A stretch of 56,283 nt of DNA from an uncultured Paracoccaceae bacterium (lineage in GTDB: Bacteria > Pseudomonadota > Alphaproteobacteria > Rhodobacterales > Rhodobacteraceae), in the NCBI GenBank assembly GCA_938016515.1, contig CALILP010000088.1:1-56283 (forward strand), read 5' to 3'. Made by a program: the position numbers and the translations under genes. The notes beneath the pieces are model-generated. The model made no database searches and was not told where the DNA came from. It saw nothing but the letters and a program-made list of their open reading frames with translations. Position 1 is the stretch's first letter. Each line of letters begins with the position of its first letter. Shown here piece by piece: positions 18,695 to 27,854 of the stretch.

Positions 18695-19552
18695 ATGTTT
18701 GCTAGGAAGACCATACTGGGGGGGCTTCTGGCGATCTGTGTAGGGGCCACTGCCATGGCCGATCCTGCCGTTCGCCCGTTTTCCCGCGATGATGCGCTAT
18801 TGCTGAAACAGGAGACCGCACGCGCGGCCCTTGCCGGATATCGTGTGCAAGCCCGACCGGCCCACATGATCCGGTATCCGGTTCAAATCGAAACGGTCGC
18901 ACCTGATGTGCGGCCTTTGGCCCGGACCGGGTATTTGCCGAATACGCGGTGGGATTTCAAAGAGGGGTCGGATGTCTGGACCCGCGCTGCCATGACCGCG
19001 ATTGAGGGACATGGCGAGGGTCTTGATTCGTTGGTGCCGCGCGACATTGATCGGTGGTGCCCCGCGTATCGGACGAATGCCAAGCAAGATCGGTTGGCTT
19101 TTTGGGTCGGCATGATGTCGGCCTTGGCCAAGCATGAAAGCACCTATAATCCGCGCGCCGTCGGGGGCGGGGACTTGTGGTATGGGCTGCTGCAGATCTA
19201 TCCTGACACTGCGCAGCGCTATGGGTGTTTTGCCAAGACCGGTGAGGCCTTGAAAGACCCGGTCGATAACCTGAGCTGTGCTGCCCGGATCATGAACGTG
19301 ACCGTCGCGCGCGACAATGCTGTGGCCCTGCATGACGGACGCTGGCGCGGCGTTGCTGCGGATTGGGGTCCGATGTCGAATAGGGGCAAGATTGCTGAGA
19401 TGGCATCGTGGACCAGCGCGCAACGCTATTGCCAGCCAACACAGATCGTTCGGCCCGAGGCCCGTCCAATTGATCAGTTTTTGGTGATGGCAGACCCGGT
19501 CTCGAATGGTCCTTGGGTTAGCACGAGGTCTGTTGCAGGCCGGGACGACTGA
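18695..19552 (+). CDS. Periplasmic lytic transglycosylase (SLT domain)
   Basis: A 285-residue exported protein with a signal peptide (residues 1-22, ending TAMA). The central region contains an SLT-type domain: LAKHESTYNP with the presumed catalytic Glu (E148), then a Gly-rich loop and LWYGLLQIYPDTA, which matches the GLxQI motif. Such enzymes cut the MurNAc-GlcNAc bond of peptidoglycan. The ATG at 18695 is used because it starts the signal peptide and has GGCAGG upstream; an in-frame GTG at 18671 is possible. The 3' end overlaps the convergent acyltransferase gene by 35 bases. Confidence 0.85.
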   Translation: MFARKTILGGLLAICVGATAMADPAVRPFSRDDALLLKQETARAALAGYRVQARPAHMIRYPVQIETVAPDVRPLARTGYLPNTRWDFKEGSDVWTRAAMTAIEGHGEGLDSLVPRDIDRWCPAYRTNAKQDRLAFWVGMMSALAKHESTYNPRAVGGGDLWYGLLQIYPDTAQRYGCFAKTGEALKDPVDNLSCAARIMNVTVARDNAVALHDGRWRGVAADWGPMSNRGKIAEMASWTSAQRYCQPTQIVRPEARPIDQFLVMADPVSNGPWVSTRSVAGRDD

Positions 19553-20381
19553 ACCCATTCTTCAGGGCGGTTGATTTGCGTTTGCCCAGACCAAGTGTCG
19601 CTTCTTTGAGCAATGCTATTCCTTCATCAGCGTTTCGCGGTAAGCCCGCCCCATCAATGGGTGCGCCGATGGTGATCTGGTAGGGCTGAAGGTCCTTGTT
19701 CAGGGTCTCGTGAAACAAGGTAATATCCCGCAATGTCGGATGGATGAGATCACACAGGTAGAACAGCCACGAGTTTCGGGCTTGTAAGTTCACAGGCACC
19801 ACAGGCAGCTCAAATTTCCGGGCCAGCATCGCAGCTGAGGACATCCACGGACGCTCATCCAAGTGGATCCCCCGCCGCTTAGCCAGTCGACCGGATGGAA
19901 AGATCAGACCCAGCCTTCTGTCTTCTTTGGCTTGCCTGACAAAGTGCATGGTTTCGCGCGCGCTGGCATGGGTCCGCTTTTCGGTGCGCCATTCAACCGG
20001 GCAGATCATATCTTTCATTTGCGGCAAAAGCCGCAGGATGTCTTTGTTGGCAAAGGCATAGGCGTCGGGACGTCGTTGCGTGATCATGTGATGAAGGATG
20101 ATCCCATCGGCAATGCCGGTTGGGTGGTTTGCCACGATCAGCGCGGGCCCGGAAGCTGGCACATTGTGCAAGCCTGTGACCTGAACACGTCTGGCCAACA
20201 TTTGCCCCATGCGCCGCATGATGGCTGCCGCATTATCGTCGCGTATCGTTTCAGCGAGTTGCACCGTGCGGTCATAGTGCAAAATTTGATTGAGTAATTT
20301 GCGCGCCCCACGCGCAAGCGGAGAAGGCGCATCCAACCATGGCGCGCGCTCTAGGATCAGGGCATCAATGCGGTCCTTCAT
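19518..20381 (-). CDS. PlsC-like lysophospholipid acyltransferase
   Basis: A 287-residue acyltransferase-family protein. The catalytic block reads NHPTGIADG (H86, D92), i.e. HX5D rather than the usual HX4D of PlsC; this spacing is seen in a branch of bacterial acyltransferases. A downstream FPSGRLAKR block resembles the FPEG phosphate-binding motif, and VVPVNL follows as in PlsC proteins. It probably transfers acyl chains to a lyso-lipid or amino-lipid at the inner membrane; the acceptor is unknown. No membrane helix is obvious. Confidence 0.8.
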   Translation of the reverse strand: MKDRIDALILERAPWLDAPSPLARGARKLLNQILHYDRTVQLAETIRDDNAAAIMRRMGQMLARRVQVTGLHNVPASGPALIVANHPTGIADGIILHHMITQRRPDAYAFANKDILRLLPQMKDMICPVEWRTEKRTHASARETMHFVRQAKEDRRLGLIFPSGRLAKRRGIHLDERPWMSSAAMLARKFELPVVPVNLQARNSWLFYLCDLIHPTLRDITLFHETLNKDLQPYQITIGAPIDGAGLPRNADEGIALLKEATLGLGKRKSTALKNGFSRPGLQQTSC

Positions 20382-20425
20382 AAGACCTCAATGCACAACG
20401 GGCGTAACGGTTCCGTGACGGCCGA

Positions 20426-22978
20426 TCAGCCGCCAAGCATGCGTGTCACCATTTCTTGCGTATCGCGCGATAGCTTGGGGGTTGCCGCAATCCGTTCCAG
20501 CGCTGCCCGCATCTTGGATTGCCGGTCTGCGTCGTAGCGCGTTATCCCGTCATAGGCTGTCGCCATGCGCGCTGTCGTTTGCGGGTTCAGGGGGTCAAGC
20601 TGGATCAACCAATCAGCTAGTAGCGCATATCCTGACCCGTCCTTTTGGTGGAACCCTGCGTGATGCCCGGAAAGCGGTCCAAACACCGACCGGAACCGGT
20701 TGGGGTTGCGCATCGTAAAATCTGGATGCGTCGTCAGTTTCAGAACCGTCGCAGCCGTGTGATCTGGATTGGCGGTGCTGACCTGCAAGCCGAACCATTT
20801 GTCCATCACCAGCCTGTCCGCCTTCCACTGGTCTTCGAACGTCGCAAGCTCTGCCGTCCCGTGCCCGTTGCGCAGCAGGCAGGCAAGGGCTGCAATCTGC
20901 TGGGTCATGTTGTCGGCCTGCGCGAATTGGTGTGCGGCCTGCTTGCCGCCATCAAGACGCGTAATCAGGCCCAGAACCGCATTTCCAAGGTCTCGCTTTC
21001 CCGAAGGGCCGGCATCTGGCGTGTAGAGGCCGGGGACCTGCATAGCCGCGTAAATTGCTGCCAAATGATCCTGAAGGTGTTCCGCCAAGGCTTGTTTTAA
21101 GGTTTCATGCGCCAGATGGATTGCATCAGGGTCAGGCGTGATCCCATCGTCGTATAGCGCCCGTGCGATATCGGCTTGGCTTGGCAAGGACAGCAGGAAA
21201 GCCCGATATGCGGGGTCCAAGGCCTCATTGCGCAGACTGGCTTTCATACCGTCAAGATAGCCCTGTTGCGGGGGGGCACCATCCCGGACCATTGCCTTTA
21301 GCAGCCCTTCGACCAAACGGTTGCCAGCATCCCAGCGGTTAAACGGGTCTGTGTCGGTTGCCAGTAAATGCGCAAGGTCCGCGTCTGATTGATCTTGTTT
21401 CATAATGACGGGAGCCGAGAAACCTCGGTTGATCGACACCAGCGGTCGTTCCGTCAGGCCATCGAATGTGATGGTCTGTGTGTCTGTTGAAAGAGTGATG
21501 AGGTGTGACGCCACAACTTCGCTGCCGTCTTGGCCGATCAGGGCGGTCTCAAGTGGGATGACCCGTGCCGGCCAATCGTCTTTGCCTGCGGCCGCTGTTT
21601 TCTGGGACAGCGTCAGGGTCAGCGTGCCGTCTTTCCACGCTTCGTCCACCGTCACATGGGGCGTGCCGGGGTCCGTCCACCATCGCGCGAACTGGGTCAG
21701 GTCTGTGCCCATGGCCTGCTCGAACGCGGCTCGGAAATCCTCGATCGTGGCGGCGGATCCATCGTGGGTGTCAAAATAAATGTCTAGCGCTTGTTTGTAT
21801 CCGTCGGCCCCGGCAAGGCGGTGCAACATGCCCACAATCTCTGCGCCCTTTTCGTAGACCGTGACTGTGTAGAAGTTGTTGATCTCGACAAAGCTGGAAG
21901 GCCGGGGCGGGTGCGCCAAAGGTCCCGCGTCTTCCCGGAATTGGCGCGCGCGCAAAAGGACCGCATCGTCGATACGTTTGACTGCGGCCGAGCGCATGTC
22001 GGATGTGAATTGCTGGTCGCGGTAAACCGTCAGGCCTTCTTTGAGGCATAGCTGGAACCAGTCCCGGCAGGTGATCCGGTTGCCTGTCCAGTTGTGAAAG
22101 TATTCATGGGCGATGATCGCCTCGATCCGTTCGAAATCTGCATCTGTAGAGGTTGTCGGCGAAGCCAGAACGCAGCTGGAGTTGAAAATATTCAAGCCCT
22201 TGTTTTCCATGGCCCCCATGTTGAAGTCATCCACAGCCACGATATTAAAAATGTCGAGGTCGTATTCGCGGCCATAGACCTCTTCATCCCAGCGCATGGA
22301 TTTCTTCAGGGCCTCCATCCCGAAGGCGCATTTGTCTTCGTCCGGGCCGGGACGCACGTAGATGTTCAAATCCACGTCCTTGCCAGACATCGTTGTGAAG
22401 GAGCCGGGGTGGGCAGTTAGATTGCCTGCGACGAGGGCAAAGAGATACGCAGGCTTGGGCCACGGGTCGTGCCATTCGGCCCAGCCTTCGCCGCTGTCGA
22501 CAGGATTACCGTTGGACAGCAGCACCGGATAGTCGCCTTCGATGCGCACTGTGAAGGTCGCCATGACGTCGGGCCGGTCGGGGTAGTAGGTAATCTTGCG
22601 AAAGCCCTCTGCCTCGCATTGGGTGCAGTACATGCCGCCAGACATATAGAGACCTTCAAGGGCGGTGTTGGTCTGTGGCGAGATGTCGACCTCGGCCTCC
22701 CAGATAAAGGGCGCGGCAGGGACGTTGCAGGTCAGGCCCTCTGGGGTGACTGTGGGGCTCACGGGTGTTCCATCGATTGCAGCTTTGATCAGCCCAAGGT
22801 CTTGTCCGTGCAGAAAGAAGGTGGTGTCGGTGGCATCCGGGTTCGGTCTGAACGCGATCCGGCTTTTGACGCGCGTGGCTGTGGGGTGCAGCTGAAAGGT
22901 CAGCGCGACACTGTCGATCAGATACCCAAACGGGGTGTAGTCAGCCAGATAGATCGTCTGAGGTGCGGCATCTTTCAT
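20426..22978 (-). CDS. pepN: Aminopeptidase N (M1 family)
   Basis: PepN is a broad-specificity cytosolic zinc aminopeptidase. From ATG 22978 the product has 850 residues. The substrate motif GAMEN and the zinc site HEYFH (291-295) with the third ligand E314 are intact. The C-terminal helical domain extends to the end, as in the E. coli-type enzyme (870 aa). ATG 22978 is chosen for AAAGGG 7 bases upstream; the frame is open to 22999. It is divergent from the DUF2256 gene. Confidence 0.96.
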   Translation of the reverse strand: MKDAAPQTIYLADYTPFGYLIDSVALTFQLHPTATRVKSRIAFRPNPDATDTTFFLHGQDLGLIKAAIDGTPVSPTVTPEGLTCNVPAAPFIWEAEVDISPQTNTALEGLYMSGGMYCTQCEAEGFRKITYYPDRPDVMATFTVRIEGDYPVLLSNGNPVDSGEGWAEWHDPWPKPAYLFALVAGNLTAHPGSFTTMSGKDVDLNIYVRPGPDEDKCAFGMEALKKSMRWDEEVYGREYDLDIFNIVAVDDFNMGAMENKGLNIFNSSCVLASPTTSTDADFERIEAIIAHEYFHNWTGNRITCRDWFQLCLKEGLTVYRDQQFTSDMRSAAVKRIDDAVLLRARQFREDAGPLAHPPRPSSFVEINNFYTVTVYEKGAEIVGMLHRLAGADGYKQALDIYFDTHDGSAATIEDFRAAFEQAMGTDLTQFARWWTDPGTPHVTVDEAWKDGTLTLTLSQKTAAAGKDDWPARVIPLETALIGQDGSEVVASHLITLSTDTQTITFDGLTERPLVSINRGFSAPVIMKQDQSDADLAHLLATDTDPFNRWDAGNRLVEGLLKAMVRDGAPPQQGYLDGMKASLRNEALDPAYRAFLLSLPSQADIARALYDDGITPDPDAIHLAHETLKQALAEHLQDHLAAIYAAMQVPGLYTPDAGPSGKRDLGNAVLGLITRLDGGKQAAHQFAQADNMTQQIAALACLLRNGHGTAELATFEDQWKADRLVMDKWFGLQVSTANPDHTAATVLKLTTHPDFTMRNPNRFRSVFGPLSGHHAGFHQKDGSGYALLADWLIQLDPLNPQTTARMATAYDGITRYDADRQSKMRAALERIAATPKLSRDTQEMVTRMLGG

Positions 22979-23159
22979 CGGGTGACCCTTTTTGAACAAT
23001 GGTTGAAATGCCTATGCGAGCAGACAGGCCTTTGCGCTTTAATATTGAGAACCGGGCAGGGAACCACAAGGGATCGTATTTTCAAAAGGCTGCATTAGGT
23101 TCAGGGTGGTGATGCGCCGCCGAAGGGTCACGCGCATCTGCACGTCAGAAAGGTGCCTT

Positions 23160-23300
23160 ATGAAGATGCGCAAAAAGGCGGATTTGCCGCAAAAAACCTG
23201 TGCGACCTGTGGAAAGCCGTTTGCGTGGCGCAAGAAATGGGCGGCTGTCTGGGACGAGGTGCGCTATTGCTCTGAAAGGTGCCGGCGCGGCAAGTCTTGA
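23160..23300 (+). CDS. DUF2256 small zinc-ribbon-like protein
   Basis: A 46-residue basic protein with two Cys pairs: CATC near residue 13-16 and YCSERC towards the C-terminus, around a KPFAWRKKW segment. This is the DUF2256 pattern. Such genes are often found near cryptochrome/photolyase-family genes, and one lies 10 kb away in this window. ATG 23160 gives the family-like start; the frame is open from 23106. The downstream gene glcB begins 112 bases later. Confidence 0.85.
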   Translation: MKMRKKADLPQKTCATCGKPFAWRKKWAAVWDEVRYCSERCRRGKS

Positions 23301-23412
23301 AAGCAAACAGTTTTACAGTCCCCTCGCGTTGCCTGTTAGACAGAATTGTCCTAATTCAGGGCGCAATCGAACCGCGACAATCTGTCGTGCCATCAACAAG
23401 GGTCCTGAGTAT

Positions 23413-25554
23413 ATGCCAGAATATGTCGACCGCGCCGGTCTAAGCGTTGATTCCATCCTGAGTGATTTTATTGAACAATCCGCTTTGCCCGGCACCGGGG
23501 TAGACGCGACTGCGTTCTGGTCTGGCTTTTCGGCGTTGGTACATGATCTGGGCCCTCGCAACCGCGCTTTGTTGGATACACGCGACAGCCTGCAAGAACA
23601 GATTGACCAATGGCACATTGATCACCGGGATGCCCCGCATGACCGGCTGGCCTATGAGGCTTTCCTGAGCGAGATCGGCTATCTGGTGCCCGAGGGCGAT
23701 GCCTTCAAAATCGAGACGACCAATGTCGATCCCGAGATCGCGACCGTTCCCGGCCCGCAGCTGGTGGTGCCGATCACCAATGCCCGTTTTGCCCTGAATG
23801 CTGCGAACGCCCGTTGGGGTAGCCTTTACGATGCTTTCTACGGAACCGATGCGATGGGCACGCGCGCGCAACCAGGCGGATACGACCGGGGCCATGGTGC
23901 CCGCGTCGTGGCCCGCGCCCGTGTTTTTCTGGACGAGACTTTTCCCATTGTCGGCAAAAGCCACGCAGATGTATCCCGCTATACGGTCTTGGACGGCGCG
24001 TTGTTGGTTGATGATCAGCCGCTGGCCGATCCTGCGAAGTTTGCGGGCTTTCGTGGCAACCCGAAAGCCCCTGATGCAGTGCTGTTGCGCAATAACGGAT
24101 TGCATGTGGAACTGGTGTTCGACCGCGCCCATCCAATTGGCAGCCGCGATCAGGCCCTTTTGGCTGATGTCCGTCTGGAAAGCGCTGTGTCTGCCATCAT
24201 GGACTGCGAAGACTCTGTTGCTTGCGTGGATGCAGAAGACAAGGTTTTGGCCTATGGCAATTGGCTGGGTCTGATGCTGGGCAATCTGACGGCTGATCTG
24301 ACGAAGAACGGCAAGGTGATGACTCGCAGGCTTGCGGACGATCTTGCATATACCGCACCGGACGGCAGCACATTGACCCTGAAAGGGCGCGCGCTGTTGT
24401 GGATCCGTAATGTTGGTCATCTGATGACCAACCCTGCAGTGCTCGATCGCGATGGCAACGAAGCCTTTGAAGGGCTGTTGGATGCGATGATCACCACGTT
24501 GATCGCGATGCATGACTTACAGCGCGATGGGGGCAATTCTGCGCTGGGCTCTGTTTATGTGGTGAAGCCGAAAATGCACGGACCCGATGAGGTCGCCTTT
24601 ACCACCGAGATCTTCAATCGGGTGGAAAGCGTGTTGGGCCTGCCTGAAAACACCGTTAAGATCGGGATCATGGATGAGGAACGCCGCACAACGGTGAACC
24701 TCAAAGAGTGCATTCGGGCCGCAAAGGCTCGTGTGGCCTTTATAAATACCGGGTTCCTGGATCGGACCGGTGACGAAATTCATACCTCGATGGAAGCCGG
24801 ACCGTTCAGCCGCAAAGACTTTATCAAGCGCAAGGGCTGGATCACAGCCTATGAAAACCGCAACGTGGATATCGGTCTGGAATGCGGGTTTTCCGGCAAG
24901 GCCCAGATCGGCAAGGGCATGTGGGCAATGCCGGACCTGATGGCCGCAATGGTCGAACAAAAGATCGACCATCCCAAGTCGGGCGCAAACTGTGCTTGGG
25001 TCCCAAGCCCAACGGCTGCGACATTGCACGCGCTGCATTACCACAAGATCGATGTCATGGCGGTCCAGCACAAGATGCTGTCAGGCGGGCGTCGCGCCCA
25101 TGTCAGCGCCATTTTGGATATTCCTTTGGCCGCGTTCCGCGCTTGGACGGACGAACAGGTCCGTCGCGAAGTGGAAAACAACGCACAGGGGATTTTGGGC
25201 TACGTCGTGCGGTGGATCAACGCAGGTGTAGGCTGCTCTAAGGTGCCGGACATCAATGATGTGGGCCTGATGGAAGACCGCGCCACCTGTCGGATTTCCG
25301 CCCAAGCCCTTGCCAACTGGCTTCACCACGACATCGTCAGCCAAACGGTTGTTATGGAAGCAATGCAGAAGATGGCTGCGGTTGTGGATCGCCAGAACGC
25401 CGATGATCCTGACTATATGCCGATGGCCCCCGGTTTCGACGGGATCGCCTTTCAGGCGGCCTGTGATCTGGTGTTTCAGGGGCGGGTACAGCCATCTGGC
25501 TACACCGAACCTGTGTTGCACCGCCGCCGTCTTGAATTCAAAGCGCAAGCCTAG
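23413..25554 (+). CDS. glcB: Malate synthase G
   Basis: Malate synthase G condenses glyoxylate with acetyl-CoA to give malate, letting cells grow on C2 compounds. The 713-residue product is the size of the G isoform (723 in E. coli) and carries its signature [16 protein letters not shown] in the middle, and the Asp/Glu-rich metal region [16 protein letters not shown] 23413 matches the family N-terminus ([11 protein letters not shown]); AAGGG lies upstream. The open frame extends back to 23200 without family-like sequence. It is followed by glcG, as in E. coli. Confidence 0.97.
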   Translation: MPEYVDRAGLSVDSILSDFIEQSALPGTGVDATAFWSGFSALVHDLGPRNRALLDTRDSLQEQIDQWHIDHRDAPHDRLAYEAFLSEIGYLVPEGDAFKIETTNVDPEIATVPGPQLVVPITNARFALNAANARWGSLYDAFYGTDAMGTRAQPGGYDRGHGARVVARARVFLDETFPIVGKSHADVSRYTVLDGALLVDDQPLADPAKFAGFRGNPKAPDAVLLRNNGLHVELVFDRAHPIGSRDQALLADVRLESAVSAIMDCEDSVACVDAEDKVLAYGNWLGLMLGNLTADLTKNGKVMTRRLADDLAYTAPDGSTLTLKGRALLWIRNVGHLMTNPAVLDRDGNEAFEGLLDAMITTLIAMHDLQRDGGNSALGSVYVVKPKMHGPDEVAFTTEIFNRVESVLGLPENTVKIGIMDEERRTTVNLKECIRAAKARVAFINTGFLDRTGDEIHTSMEAGPFSRKDFIKRKGWITAYENRNVDIGLECGFSGKAQIGKGMWAMPDLMAAMVEQKIDHPKSGANCAWVPSPTAATLHALHYHKIDVMAVQHKMLSGGRRAHVSAILDIPLAAFRAWTDEQVRREVENNAQGILGYVVRWINAGVGCSKVPDINDVGLMEDRATCRISAQALANWLHHDIVSQTVVMEAMQKMAAVVDRQNADDPDYMPMAPGFDGIAFQAACDLVFQGRVQPSGYTEPVLHRRRLEFKAQA

Positions 25555-25599
25555 TGGTCTTGCTTTTAACAAATTCTTCAGAACAAGGAGGCCCTTACC

Positions 25600-26028
25600 G
25601 TGGCTGATATCTCAATTTCCAAAGCGCGCGCGATTATCCGCAAGACTCTGGCGCAGGGTCGCGAGATGGATCTCAAACCCTTGTCCGTTGTCGTGCTGGA
25701 CGCAGGCGGCCACGTTAAGGCCTTTGAACGCGAAGACGGTGCGGCACCGGGGCGCTTTGGGATCGCGCAGGGCAAGGCTTACGGTGCTGTGATGCTGGGC
25801 ATGAGCGGTACAGCACAGATGGCCCGTGCAGAACAGCAGGCCTATTTCATGAATGCCGTCAACGGCGTCTATGGCGGTCAGGTTGTGCCAGTGCCCGGCG
25901 GCGTTCTGGTCCGCGACAAGCGCGGTAATGTCATCGGTGCAGTGGGCGTGACTGGTGATACCAGCGACAATGATCTGGTTGCTGCTATGGCCGGGATTGA
26001 GGGCGCAGGTCTTGCTGGTGACGGCTAA
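25600..26028 (+). CDS. glcG: GlcG/HbpS-family protein (DUF336)
   Basis: A 142-residue protein of the GlcG/HbpS family, which binds small ligands or heme-like molecules but has no firmly known role in glycolate metabolism. Seen: VVVLDAGGHVKAFERED near residue 30, the Gly-rich QVVPVPGGVLVRD and GAVGVTGDTSDND blocks of the family. The GTG start at 25600 is supported by a strong AAGGAGG 8 bases before. It lies 45 bases after glcB and probably shares its transcript. Confidence 0.88.
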   Translation: MADISISKARAIIRKTLAQGREMDLKPLSVVVLDAGGHVKAFEREDGAAPGRFGIAQGKAYGAVMLGMSGTAQMARAEQQAYFMNAVNGVYGGQVVPVPGGVLVRDKRGNVIGAVGVTGDTSDNDLVAAMAGIEGAGLAGDG

Positions 26029-26139
26029 GGTGTTGTTTTGCACACGCAAGTGTTCGCGGCTGTGAGCAAGTAAGGGTTTTCACGGGCGGATTTGCACAGT
26101 ATTCAGTAGCTTGTCAGTTTCATTGTCCAAAGGTGCTAT

Positions 26140-26916
26140 ATGTCACGACCCGTTATCGGAGTGATCGCAAATAGCCATGTGATCAGCGATGATTACCATG
26201 TGCAAGCCGCAGGTGAGATCAATCTCAGAGCGGTCCGGGACGCCTCGGACGCTATTCCTTTGATGATCCCCGCCGACCCGTCGCTATTTGATTTGGATGA
26301 ATTACGCGCAAGCTGCGATGGCTTTGTCTTTACCGGTGGCCGCCCGAACGTGCATCCTGCAGAGTATGGTGAAGAAGAAACCGAGGCCCATGGCACATTT
26401 GATCGTGCCCGCGACCAACTTGTGCTGCCGCTTATTCGGGCCTGTGTCGATGCGGGTCAACCGATTTTGGGGATCTGCCGTGGTTTCCAAGAAGTGAATG
26501 TCGCCTTTGGTGGCTCGCTTTATCCCGAAATCCGTGACTTGCCGGGACGCGACAATCACCGGATGCCCCCTGATGGGACGCTGGAAGAAAAATTCGCCAT
26601 GCGCCACCAGATCACCTTTACCGAGAGCGGGCCGTTTCATCGTTTGATGGGATCGCAGGTTGTATTGACCAATTCGCTGCATGGTCAGGGCATCAAGGAA
26701 CCGGGCGAGCGTATCGTGATTGATGGCCATGCGCCCGATGGCACGCCCGAGGCGATCTATGTCAAGGATGCCCCAGGATTTTCCCTTTCTGTTCAGTGGC
26801 ATCCAGAATGGAATGCAGCGATGGATCCGGTGTCACGCCCGTTGTTTTCTGCATTTGGCGACGCATGTCGTGCTTGGGCTGCGAAGCGTGCGAATGGGAT
26901 GCGAGATTCGGCGTAG
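26140..26916 (+). CDS. Class I glutamine amidotransferase-like hydrolase (peptidase C26, PuuD-like)
   Basis: A 258-residue protein of the gamma-glutamyl hydrolase/PuuD type. The catalytic triad is present: C113 in GICRG, H221 and E223 in QWHPE. PuuD cleaves gamma-glutamyl-GABA in putrescine degradation; no other puu genes are adjacent, so the substrate is not certain. Length fits the family. It stands alone with a 111-base upstream gap and no clear promoter by eye. Confidence 0.87.
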   Translation: MSRPVIGVIANSHVISDDYHVQAAGEINLRAVRDASDAIPLMIPADPSLFDLDELRASCDGFVFTGGRPNVHPAEYGEEETEAHGTFDRARDQLVLPLIRACVDAGQPILGICRGFQEVNVAFGGSLYPEIRDLPGRDNHRMPPDGTLEEKFAMRHQITFTESGPFHRLMGSQVVLTNSLHGQGIKEPGERIVIDGHAPDGTPEAIYVKDAPGFSLSVQWHPEWNAAMDPVSRPLFSAFGDACRAWAAKRANGMRDSA

Positions 26917-26988
26917 CCTAAAGGTTGAGTGCATTTTTCGTGATTTTTCCCACTGCCGCTTTGGCACCGCAAAACCTATATTTTGTAA

Positions 26989-27041
26989 GTACCGGTGCCG
27001 CAGTTCTCAGTTTTCGGTTCATGCGTGAAAGGCGCCGGTAC
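26989..27041. promoter_or_regulatory. Inverted repeat upstream of the D-lyxose isomerase-type gene
   Basis: Arms 26989-26999 and 27031-27041 are reverse complements with one mismatch in 11 (GTACCGGTGCC / GGCGCCGGTAC), spaced by 31 bases. They lie about 96 bases before the isomerase start in a 220-base gap. This could be a paired operator or an mRNA hairpin; no regulator gene is adjacent. Confidence 0.45.
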
Positions 27042-27136
27042 ACCCCCGATTTTTCTTCGCGCTGATGCGTGTTTTTGTGCTTGCCGTAACAATTTTCGCC
27101 CGTCAGACAGAGGACGTCTGAACGAGGAGAGGCAGC

Positions 27137-27823
27137 ATGAAACGGTCCCGCATCAACGATATCATGGCGCAGGCGGATGAGATGATCCGCTCTCATGGGT
27201 TTACGTTGCCACCCTTCGCGAAATGGTCACCTGACCAGTTCAAAGCCAACGCAGATCGCGCCGCAAATGTGATCAGTGCCCGTTGTGGGTGGGACATCAC
27301 CGATTACGGTGCTGGCCGCTATGATGAGATGGGCTTGTTCCTGTTCACGCTGCGCAATGGTCGCCAAGAGGACCTTAAGCGCGGTGGCGGTATGTGTTAT
27401 GCCGAAAAGCTGCTGATTTCAAAGCAGGATCAGCTGTCTCCGATGCATACCCATGTCCTGAAGGCTGAAGACATTATCAACCGGGGCGGGGCCACGATGG
27501 TGATTGAGCTTTATGGCTCTGATCCGGACGGTAATTGGGATGAAACTGCTGGTGGCACAGTGATGTGTGATGGCATACGGCGCGCATTTGCGCCGGGTGA
27601 AAAGATCAAGTTTGCCCCCGGCGAAAGTGTGACCCTGATGCCCGGCGATTGGCATGCGTTTTGGGGCGAGGGCGGCGATGTGCTGATTGGTGAGGTCAGC
27701 ACCGTCAACGATGATGAGACCGACAATATCTTCCGCGATCCCATTGGCCGTTTTGCCGATATTGATGAAGACGTTGACCCGACCCACTTGCTGGTCAGCG
27801 ATTATCAAAACTGGCTGAGCTAA
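27137..27823 (+). CDS. Cupin sugar isomerase, D-lyxose ketol-isomerase type
   Basis: A 228-residue cupin enzyme resembling bacterial D-lyxose isomerases, which interconvert D-lyxose with D-xylulose (and often mannose with fructose). The metal-binding set is visible: H104 and H106 in MHTH, E111 in AEDI, and H173 in GDWHAFWGEG. AGGAGAGGCAGC precedes the ATG. No sugar transporter or kinase is adjacent, so its pathway in this organism is not shown. It converges on the RTX gene with 15 bases between. Confidence 0.82.
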   Translation: MKRSRINDIMAQADEMIRSHGFTLPPFAKWSPDQFKANADRAANVISARCGWDITDYGAGRYDEMGLFLFTLRNGRQEDLKRGGGMCYAEKLLISKQDQLSPMHTHVLKAEDIINRGGATMVIELYGSDPDGNWDETAGGTVMCDGIRRAFAPGEKIKFAPGESVTLMPGDWHAFWGEGGDVLIGEVSTVNDDETDNIFRDPIGRFADIDEDVDPTHLLVSDYQNWLS

Positions 27824-27827
27824 GCAG

Positions 27828-27854
27828 GTTGCGGGTGCTCAGAGCACCTGCAAC
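27828..27854. terminator. Hairpin shared by two convergent genes
   Basis: Arms 27828-27840 and 27842-27854 form a 13-bp stem with one G-T wobble (a few central bases must open as loop). It lies in the 15-base gap between the isomerase and RTX genes and covers the RTX stop codon. There is no long T run, so it is a probable bidirectional transcript end rather than a textbook terminator. Confidence 0.5.

Noticed and set aside
23440-24513. 357-codon minus-strand frame inside glcB
   Set aside because: Antisense to malate synthase G, His/Gln/Arg-rich and without family features.
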